DNA of 21,980 nucleotides from an uncultured Oscillospiraceae bacterium. GTDB lineage: Bacteria; Bacillota; Clostridia; Oscillospirales; Oscillospiraceae. The translations under genes were made by a program, and so were the position numbers. Below are positions 1 to 5,023 of the stretch, one piece after another. Positions within the stretch are counted from its first letter, which is position 1; every line of letters starts with the position of its first letter. The stretch is from the NCBI GenBank assembly GCA_934553255.1, contig CAKTEZ010000024.1, positions 1 to 21,980 of the forward strand, in the 5' to 3' direction. A model generated the notes under the pieces. The model made no database searches. It was not told the DNA's origin and saw only the letters and a list, made by a program, of their open reading frames with translations.

Positions 1-840
1 GAGCCCTTCGGAAACTGCTCCATCAGGCTCTCCGCGACGAAGCGCAGCATCAGGTCTCCCGCCTCGTGCCCGCGCTCCGCGTACAGAATTTTCCCCGTAG
101 ACTGGGAGATGAAGGCCATGTCGCCGCTCCCACCGTCGTGTATGCCCTCCATGGCTTGCTCAAAGCCCTTCCCCTTGAGCGATTTGCGGCCGCCCAGCTC
201 GCTTATGTTGCCGAGCTTGTTGTGCCATGTGTCCAGCAGAATATCGCCGGTATTTCCGTCAACAATGAGCGTGAAGGCCCTTATATATGCGGGAGACCGT
301 CTGCAGCCGGACCACGCCGTAGAGCATGGCGGCGACCTCACCGTCCCGCACGACCGGCACGGCGCTGCACATAATGTATTCTCCGGGGGCGAAAAAGCTC
401 TCGGTACGGTCTGAAATGTAGGCGCCCATGTTCGCTTCTGTCTCAAAGTCTATCAAGCCGGAAACATTGTGCCATACGCCGTTTCGGCGGAGCATCATTC
501 CGTCTGGCATAAGCAGCTGCAGATCCTCGATAAAGGTCTTGTCCAGATTGAAGGAGTTCATGATCTCCAGCACGATGGGATTGCGGTAATTGCTCAGGTC
601 TTGATTGGCGAGCAGGTCCGCCATGGCGGTGAGAATGACACCATCCGTTTGAATTGTGTTGGCAATATCCGCAGCCAGACGCTTCGTTTCGCTCGTCAGC
701 TCGTCGAAGGAGCGCTGCGTAGCCTCATCCCCCGCTCACTTTGCGGAGGCAAAGACCGTATATGTTAAGGCGATCGACGCCAAGAGAGTGACCACCAGGA
801 ATATGCGAAAACGCAGTTGACCCTTTGCTTTAATTCTCAT
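1..840 (-). pseudogene. Decayed Cache-domain sensor protein (partial)
   Basis: Reads on the minus strand from an ATG at 838-840, preceded by an AGAGGGAAG ribosome binding site. It begins with a basic N-terminus and a hydrophobic membrane segment (FLVVTLLASIALTYTVF), then an extracellular double-Cache-like region with phrases such as LIVDGNTGDILLDTWH and FISQSTGKILYA. Such regions sit in front of GGDEF/EAL, kinase or chemotaxis output domains, but the output domain lies beyond the window edge. Two lesions are visible: an in-frame TGA at 736-738, about codon 35, and a frameshift near 276-280. Removing one G from the AAGGGCC run there restores the continuous reading TVSRIYKAFTLIVDG. Downstream of the shift the new frame stays open to position 1. 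Two independent lesions make a dead gene more likely than sequencing error. The sensor class is inferred from general Cache-domain resemblance; the ligand is unknown. Confidence 0.7.
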
Positions 841-855
841 TTATCTTCCCTCTTA

Positions 856-1065
856 ATGCTGCGCCGGCTCGCGCAGCTTGATACGGAGCTTGCGGCAGCG
901 GAGCCTGCAAGGGAGAAGGACGGCCTGCTCCGAAAAGCGCGGGAGCTTTTGAAGCTCGAGACGCTGCCGCGGGATCTGGCGGTGGCGCTGATCGAAAAGC
1001 TCGAAATCGGCGAGAGGAACCCCGATAGCGGCGAGCAGGAGGTCAGGGTCTACTGGAGGTTCTGA
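856..1065 (+). pseudogene. 3' remnant of a large serine recombinase
   Basis: About 69 codons, ending at the TGA at 1063-1065. The translation has a charged helical stretch (QLDTELAAAEPAREKDGLL) followed by LPRDLAVALIEKLEIGE and a terminal EVRVYWRF. This layout (helix, then L-x-x-L-V-x-x-L-I-x-x-I-x-V, then a final I-x-W/Y-R/K-F) is the extreme C-terminus of large serine recombinases found on clostridial integrative elements. No catalytic resolvase domain or zinc ribbon is present upstream. The homology starts only about 20 bases from the first codon of the opposite-strand sensor pseudogene, so the rest of the gene has been lost, probably by deletion or element decay. Family assignment is from pattern recall, not a search. 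Confidence 0.6.
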
Positions 1066-1095
1066 ATGCCGCCGCTCGGATATCGGGTGTCCTAA

Positions 1096-1508
1096 GGAAC
1101 CGTACCCCATGTGCTGGAGCCGCGGTATATGGGCGCACATGAGCGTTATGTCGACCTCTCGCCCTGCTATGACCTTGCGGCGCCGCGCTCGGCGCGGGGG
1201 AGGACTGCATCGTCTGCCGCAACCCGCTGCGGCCCGCGGAATTGCGGCATCTTCTGCTCCCTGCGCGCGGCCTTGCGTTTATCACGACAGGCGAGGGCCT
1301 GCGCTATGAGGGAAAGCCCTACCGCCGCTTGCGCGTTGACGCGATGGCGGAGGAGAAGCTGACGCGCGCGGAAAAGGCGCACCTGCGCCTGATCCGCCGT
1401 GTGCGCCGTGCGCTGGAGGAGGAGGCGGTCGCCTCCCTTGCGCGGGCGAAACGCGGACACGACGCGCTGGAGGCGTTTTTTGAAATTGGAACGGAGGGCG
1501 TCAGATGA
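1096..1508 (+). pseudogene. Unrecognised broken ORF coupled to barstar gene
   Basis: I do not recognise this product. Two reading frames look like pieces of one protein. Frame A, open from 1096, reads EPRYMGAHERYVDLSPCYDL. Frame B, open from 1173 and ending at the TGA at 1506-1508, contains a CxxC (EDCIVCRNPL) and a very basic, helical C-terminal half (AEKAHLRLIRRVRRALEEE). A frameshift somewhere between 1173 and 1362 would join them. Frame B overlaps the start codon of the next gene in an ATGA arrangement, so the two were probably translationally coupled. It does not look like a barnase-type ribonuclease: I see none of the family's C-terminal motifs. Coding status in the present genome is doubtful. 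Confidence 0.35.
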
Positions 1509-1855
1509 AAAGTATCGTGTTGGACTTCACGGGAATTAAATCCCTGTGGGATCTCCATGAATATATCAAAACAGTTTTTCGACTGCCCGATCAATATGGC
1601 CGAAACATGGATACGCTTTGGGACTGTTTGTATTATTCGTTTGAATTTCCAACAACAATAACACTTAAGAACCTATCTGCTATTCCTCATGAAATGGACG
1701 AAGCAGTTGAAATTATGTTGGACCTTTTTCGCGATCTCGAAAACGAGGATAAAAAAGTCACAGTAGTAGTGGAAACAGAAACAAAAACCGAAGACATTTC
1801 AGACTATATCATCTGCATGGATAAAACTTCTTGCCAACGACCTGCAAACGGTTGA
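1505..1855 (+). CDS. Barstar-family (ribonuclease inhibitor-like) protein
   Basis: A 116-aa protein beginning MKSIVLDFTGIKS and containing YGRNMDTLWDCL at residues 31-42, the hallmark barstar helix in which the N-x-D-A/T-L-W-D-C-L pattern contacts the target nuclease. The N-terminal beta strand followed by a 'dLh.yik..F.lP' helix and a final strand (KVTVVVETE) also fits the barstar fold; length is slightly above the usual 90-100 aa. Barstars bind and inhibit barnase-like cytoplasmic or contact-delivered RNases. The start is set by an ATGA overlap with the upstream broken ORF. No cognate nuclease is visible in the window, so this may be an orphan immunity gene. Its base composition is clearly more AT-rich than all neighbours, which supports horizontal acquisition. 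The C-terminal tail (DKTSCQRPANG) is not typical and may reflect a truncated end. Confidence 0.75.
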   Translation: MKSIVLDFTGIKSLWDLHEYIKTVFRLPDQYGRNMDTLWDCLYYSFEFPTTITLKNLSAIPHEMDEAVEIMLDLFRDLENEDKKVTVVVETETKTEDISDYIICMDKTSCQRPANG

Positions 1856-1901
1856 TATTACTGCATTTCTTTAAGTCCTATAATTACACTCCGACAAAAG
1901 G

Positions 1902-1956
1902 GGAGTAGTCCCGTAACCGCAGGGGTTACGGGACTACTCCACCTGTACATTTTTTA
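1902..1956. terminator. Perfect 17-bp hairpin, probable bidirectional terminator
   Basis: Arms at 1902-1918 and 1924-1940 are perfectly complementary with a 5-nt loop. On the minus strand the stem runs straight into CCTTTTG; on the plus strand a T-run (1951-1955) follows about 10 nt later. It lies between the convergent barstar gene and the ywlG operon, so it could end both. Confidence 0.6.
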
Positions 1957-2014
1957 TACTACATCAAAAGTCCATACAATTCAAGTGTTATTAAATTTGA
2001 TGGGCGGTGGATTT

Positions 2015-2083
2015 TTGGATTATTACAGCATTGGACAGCAGGTCCGGAAGATCAGGAAGGCCCGCGGTCACAGCTTTTGTTAT
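2015..2083 (+). pseudogene. Possible 5' stub of an XRE-type regulator
   Basis: A TTG-initiated 22-codon reading frame, ending at the TAG at 2081-2083, translates to LDYYSIGQQVRKIRKARGHS and then loses sense. The I-G-x-x-V/I-R-x-x-R-K-x-R-G spacing is typical of the first helix of HTH_3/XRE repressors. The remainder of the helix-turn-helix is absent, because the frame runs into the 3' end of the convergent ywlG gene. If real, it marks a recombination boundary at the edge of the accessory region. This is a weak call based on one short stretch. Confidence 0.25.
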
Positions 2084-2685
2084 TCGGTGAAGTCGGGGTA
2101 GCCGTTTTTCAGCTCCTCGTTGTAGATGGCGCGCTCGCCGCCGATGAATTTGGGGCGCGTGCGCGCGGCGAGGACGATGGCCTGCCCGATGCGGCTCTGC
2201 TTGAGCCGGACCGGAACGGCGACTTTTTTCAGGTGCATGCCGATGAGCGTTCCGCCGATGTCCAGCCCCGCGTCGGCGCGGATCTCCTCCAGCGCGACGG
2301 GGTGGCGGAAGCCCTCGTAGGCGGCGGTGGCGAACGAGCTGCCCGCCTTGGGCTGGGGCAGGACATTGACGATCTCCGCGTCCGGCACGGCCTCGTGTTC
2401 CACGATGAGCGCGCGGTTCAGATGCTCGCAGCATTGGGCCGCGAGGTATACGCCCATCGGCGTGAATACGCCGGAGAGACCGCGGAAGATGGCCTGTGCG
2501 ACCTCCGGCGTGGACCAGCTGCCGACCTGACGGCCGACGACCTCGCTCGTCGAGCAGCCGACGACGACGATCTGTCCGCGGCGGAGCCGCGCAGCCTCGG
2601 CCAGTTCCTGCGCGGCGGCGGCGGCTTCGCGCTCGACCTGCGTGAGAAGCGCGGGATTTTCTGCTGCATGGGTAATGCCTGCCAT
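2080..2685 (-). CDS. ywlG: YwlG / DUF436 (TIGR01440, UPF0340) family protein
   Basis: A 201-aa protein starting MAGITHAAENP, with an N-terminal helix (VEREAAAAAQELAEAARL) followed by the family's conserved core: IVVVGCSTSEVVG, GVFTPMGVYLAAQCCEHLNRALI, DAGLDIGGTLIGMH and VPVRL. Length is near that of B. subtilis YwlG (about 180 aa). The biochemical role is not established; B. subtilis ywlG neighbours glyA. Here it is the last gene of rimM-trmD-ywlG: its ATG begins one base after the trmD stop (TGACATG) and its ribosome binding site GAGGTG lies inside trmD, so translation is coupled. The alternative longer frame that extends into trmD is not needed. Confidence 0.85.
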   Translation of the reverse strand: MAGITHAAENPALLTQVEREAAAAAQELAEAARLRRGQIVVVGCSTSEVVGRQVGSWSTPEVAQAIFRGLSGVFTPMGVYLAAQCCEHLNRALIVEHEAVPDAEIVNVLPQPKAGSSFATAAYEGFRHPVALEEIRADAGLDIGGTLIGMHLKKVAVPVRLKQSRIGQAIVLAARTRPKFIGGERAIYNEELKNGYPDFTE

Positions 2686-2686
2686 G

Positions 2687-3502
2687 TCAATGCACCTCGT
2701 TTGAAGAATTTTCGGCGGCTGCCGCTTCGGCAGCCTGCGCGGCGAGCCGCTCCGCGGCCTCGGCCTTTGCCTCGGCGAGGAGCCTGCGCTCGCCCTTGGT
2801 CTTGCACCGGCTCTCGTCAAACCGCGCCCAGAGGTCGGGACGGCGGAGCATCGTGCGGATATAGCTTTCCTTTCTGCGCCATTTTTCCACGTTTCCGTGG
2901 TGGCCGGAGAGCAGCACGTCCGGCACGCGGCGGCCGTGCCACTCGTCGGGACGGGAAAACTGCGGGTATTCCAGCAGCCCGTCCCAATGCGATTCCTCCA
3001 TGAAGCATTCCTCGCCGGGGAGGACGCCGGGGACCATGCGGCAAACCGCGTCCGCGAGCGCCATGGCGGGGATCTCGCCGCCGGTGACGACGAAATCGCC
3101 CATGCTGATCTCCTCATCCACGCATTCGTCGATGAAGCGCTGGTCGATGCCTTCGTAGTGGCCGCAGACGAGAATGAGATGGTCGAAGCGCTCCTTCAGC
3201 TCGCGGGCGACGGCCTGCGTGAATGTGCGCCCGCAGGGGGAGAGGTAGATGGTGCGGCCCCGCGACCCCGCCTCCTCGCACACATGCGCCCAGCAGCGGT
3301 AGAGCGGGTCGGCCTGCATCACCGCGCCGCGCCCGCCGCCGTAGGGGTAGTCGTCCACCTGCATCTGCTTGTTGGTGGTGAAGTCCCGTATCTGGTGGGT
3401 CTTGATGACGATATAGCCGCGCTCCTGCGCGCGGCCGAGAATGCTCGCGTTCATCATCGCGTCCACCGCGTCGGGAAAGAGCGTGAGAATATCAATTCGC
3501 AT
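2687..3502 (-). CDS. trmD: tRNA (guanine-N1-)-methyltransferase TrmD
   Basis: A 271-aa protein that transfers a methyl group from SAM to G37 of tRNAs with a G at position 36, preventing +1 frameshifting; acts in the cytoplasm. Family landmarks are in order: MRIDILTLFPD at the start, DDYPYGGGRGAVM around residues 50-62, LVCGHYEGIDQRF near 111-123, and EISMGDFVVTGGE near 131-143 forming the trefoil-knot SAM pocket, followed by PDVLLSGHHGN. The usual GGGxGM is here GGGRGA, a small departure from E. coli and B. subtilis enzymes. Residues from about 240 on form an Ala/Glu-rich tail, making the protein slightly longer than the usual 240-255 aa. It overlaps the end of rimM by 11 bases and is followed one base later by ywlG. 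Confidence 0.97.
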   Translation of the reverse strand: MRIDILTLFPDAVDAMMNASILGRAQERGYIVIKTHQIRDFTTNKQMQVDDYPYGGGRGAVMQADPLYRCWAHVCEEAGSRGRTIYLSPCGRTFTQAVARELKERFDHLILVCGHYEGIDQRFIDECVDEEISMGDFVVTGGEIPAMALADAVCRMVPGVLPGEECFMEESHWDGLLEYPQFSRPDEWHGRRVPDVLLSGHHGNVEKWRRKESYIRTMLRRPDLWARFDESRCKTKGERRLLAEAKAEAAERLAAQAAEAAAAENSSNEVH

Positions 3503-4037
3503 CGGTTTCCAGCCCCTCGATCATCTTGACATAAATTTCGCGTTTGTCGCCGTCGATGTCCACGATGAAGATGTCCTGCACGGCGGGAATGAGATAGCAT
3601 TTCTCCGGCCCGCGGACCTTGTAGAGCTTGTGGGCGGGGTAGGTGAGAACCTCCTCCACCGTGCCGATGTAGCGGTGCAGGAACTGCTCGTAGACCTGCA
3701 TACCGATCAGCTCGGCGTCGAGAAATTCGCCGCGCTTGAGCTGCACCTCGCTGCGCCGGATGGAGAGGATCTTGGTTTTCAGCGTTTCCGCGGCGGTCAT
3801 ATCGTCCCAGCCGGGGAAGTGCATGAGAACCATGCCGCCCTGCACGCGGCGGTCGGTGGGGCGGAACTGTGTGCCGTCCATGTAGAGCGCCTTGAAGCCG
3901 ACGAGCTGCTCGGGCGTCACATCCCGCGGCTGGACCTTCACATCGCCGCGCACGCCGTGCGTGTTGACGATCTGGCCGACCTCGATAAATTCCGGCGCGG
4001 CGGACTTCGCCGGAGCGCCCTTGGAAAACAGACCCAT
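3492..4037 (-). CDS. rimM: Ribosome maturation factor RimM
   Basis: A 181-aa 30S assembly factor that acts on the head of the small subunit near S19. The N-terminal RimM domain is marked by IEVGQIVNTHGVRGDVKV (residues ~17-34) and the C-terminal PRC-barrel by ELIGMQVYEQ, GTVEEVL, CYLIPAVQDIFIVDID. The start MGLFSKG is chosen at 4037 because AAGGAGGG lies 7 bases upstream, whereas the longer frame from 4103 would begin inside the promoter. The N-terminal ~16 residues (GLFSKGAPAKSAAPE) are a short extension relative to many homologues. First gene of the rimM-trmD-ywlG operon. The common upstream partners rpsP and the KH-domain gene are not adjacent here. Confidence 0.95.
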   Translation of the reverse strand: MGLFSKGAPAKSAAPEFIEVGQIVNTHGVRGDVKVQPRDVTPEQLVGFKALYMDGTQFRPTDRRVQGGMVLMHFPGWDDMTAAETLKTKILSIRRSEVQLKRGEFLDAELIGMQVYEQFLHRYIGTVEEVLTYPAHKLYKVRGPEKCYLIPAVQDIFIVDIDGDKREIYVKMIEGLETDAN

Positions 4038-4074
4038 AAGGGGACCCTCCTTGTCTGTCTGAAGCGTTTTTCCC

Positions 4075-4103
4075 AGTATAACCGAAATCCCGCACAAGGG
4101 CAA
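4075..4103 (-). promoter_or_regulatory. Promoter of rimM-trmD-ywlG
   Basis: Minus-strand -35 TTGCCC (4098-4103) and -10 TATACT (4075-4080), separated by 17 bp, 38 bases upstream of the rimM start codon. Confidence 0.6.
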
Positions 4104-4139
4104 GAGCGGATTTCTCCCATGCGGGACGAATGCGGTGAA

Positions 4140-4168
4140 AAGCTCTCATGCCGACGGCATGAGAGCTT
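4140..4168 (-). terminator. Terminator after the 97-aa unknown gene
   Basis: Perfect 13-bp stem (4140-4152 with 4156-4168) and a 3-nt loop; on the minus strand it ends in a short T-run (CTTTTC). It lies 20 bases past the stop codon of the gene at 4188-4481. Confidence 0.75.
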
Positions 4169-4187
4169 GCTTTTCGGTTTCGACGGA

Positions 4188-4481
4188 TCACATCTTCCCG
4201 CTCAGGGCGCGTTCGAGCCAGATGGTGGCGAACTCCATGGCCTCGGCCATGCTGCCCTTCTCCGTGGAGCGGACCACGCGGTCGCGCGAGCGGAGGTCGG
4301 GATCGGTCAGCTGGAGCTGAATGGACACGCGCTTGGCCAACTTGAGGTCCTTCACATCCTCCGTGTCAAGCACCTGCATCATGATGATATACTTATCCGC
4401 CATCGAGCCGTAGTAGACAAGATTATCCACACGGCGCAGCGGGTGACCGCGGTAAACAAGATTTTCAGCAGCTTCTGCCAT
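4188..4481 (-). CDS. Conserved small protein of unknown function
   Basis: A 97-aa protein starting MAEAAENLVYRGHPLRRVDN. I recognise no named domain. It has an N-terminal 'LVYRGHPLRR.DNL.YYG' segment, a hydrophobic strand KYIIMMQVLDTEDVKDL, then VSIQLQLTDPDLRSRDRVVR and a C-terminal helix (MAEAMEFATIWLERAL). There is no signal peptide or membrane segment, so it is probably cytoplasmic. The start is placed at 4481 because AGGAG lies 10 bases upstream, and the longer frame would run through the promoter. It is monocistronic, with a near-consensus promoter at 4519-4547 and terminators on both sides, which implies a strongly expressed stand-alone gene. The look is of a lineage-specific conserved protein; its short size and position are not enough to call it an RNA polymerase omega subunit, whose motifs are absent. 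Confidence 0.8.
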   Translation of the reverse strand: MAEAAENLVYRGHPLRRVDNLVYYGSMADKYIIMMQVLDTEDVKDLKLAKRVSIQLQLTDPDLRSRDRVVRSTEKGSMAEAMEFATIWLERALSGKM

Positions 4482-4518
4482 AATGAAAACACTCCTCACT
4501 CTGTTACTGATGGTAGAT

Positions 4519-4547
4519 ATTCTATCATTCTGCGTCCGGCTTGTCAA
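4519..4547 (-). promoter_or_regulatory. Strong promoter of the 97-aa unknown gene
   Basis: Minus-strand -35 TTGACA (4542-4547, perfect consensus), 17-bp spacer, -10 TAGAAT (4519-4524). It sits 37 bases upstream of the start codon and directly after the ireB terminator. Confidence 0.85.
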
Positions 4548-4556
4548 CCGGACGGC

Positions 4557-4593
4557 AAAAAACACCCCGCGGGCCTTTTTTCGACCCGTGGGG
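4557..4593 (-). terminator. Terminator of ireB
   Basis: Stem of 9 bp with one mismatch (4565-4573 with 4585-4593), followed on the minus strand by G and six T (4557-4562). Confidence 0.8.
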
Positions 4594-4620
4594 CATTTCA
4601 GAAAATTCAGAAAACCGATC

Positions 4621-4866
4621 TTATTGGTTCAGGTAATTCCGTAAAAGCACCTGCAGCAGCTCGTCGCGATCGAGCTTGCGGATCAGCGTACGCGCCTGCC
4701 GGTGGTTGGTGATGTAGGTGGGGTCCTCCGAAAGGATGTAGCCTACGAGCTGGTTGATGGGGTTATAGCCCTTCTCCTCCAGAGCCGTGTATACACCGGT
4801 CAGGATATGACGGATCTCTTCGTCTTTTTCTTTTGCGGCGTTGAACTTGCGGGTGAAATCATCCAT
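4621..4866 (-). CDS. ireB: IreB family regulatory phosphoprotein (UPF0297)
   Basis: An 81-aa protein starting [19 protein letters not shown] and containing the family signature [30 protein letters not shown] with the closing [18 protein letters not shown]. In Enterococcus faecalis IreB is phosphorylated on N-terminal threonines by the Ser/Thr kinase IreK and negatively modulates cephalosporin resistance; here a threonine is present at residue 5. The start at 4866 is set by AAGGAGGGAGACCG directly before the ATG; a longer frame to 5040 is read-through into the pheT terminator. In many Bacillota this gene sits with ruvX (yrrK) and yrzB downstream of alaS; here it is alone, between its own promoter and a terminator. 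Confidence 0.92.
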   Translation of the reverse strand: MDDFTRKFNAAKEKDEEIRHILTGVYTALEEKGYNPINQLVGYILSEDPTYITNHRQARTLIRKLDRDELLQVLLRNYLNQ

Positions 4867-4890
4867 TCGGTCTCCCTCCTTCCGCTTGCC

Positions 4891-4918
4891 AGTATACCCC
4901 AAATATTTGCAAAGTAAA
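4891..4918 (-). promoter_or_regulatory. Candidate promoter of ireB
   Basis: Minus-strand -35-like TTTACT (4913-4918), 16-bp spacer, -10 TATACT (4891-4896), 25 bases before the start codon. The -10 is good and the -35 moderate. Confidence 0.55.
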
Positions 4919-4977
4919 GGGCTTTCGGGCATCTGTAACAAAACTGTAATGTGCCGCCCTAATGAGATAAAGCGGAG

Positions 4978-5003
4978 AAGCGGCGGCCGCAAGGCCGCCG
5001 CTT
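4978..5003 (-). terminator. Hairpin after pheT
   Basis: Perfect 11-bp GC-rich stem (4978-4988 with 4993-5003) and 4-nt loop, 20 bases after the pheT stop. The following minus-strand sequence (CTCCGCTTTATC) has only a poor T-run. Confidence 0.65.
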
Positions 5004-5023
5004 CGGCTTGTGTTGACGGGGGG

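Noticed and set aside
736..738. In-frame TGA as a possible selenocysteine codon
   Set aside because: It lies just after the membrane helix of a Cache sensor, no redox context, no visible SECIS-like hairpin directly downstream, and the gene also has a frameshift.
1096..1508. Barnase-like nuclease upstream of barstar
   Set aside because: No barnase catalytic Glu/Arg/His motifs or the DHYxTF-type C-terminus in either frame.
4038..4103. Longer rimM start (MPLCGISVILG)
   Set aside because: It would overlap the TATACT promoter element and has no ribosome binding site; the start at 4037 has a perfect one.
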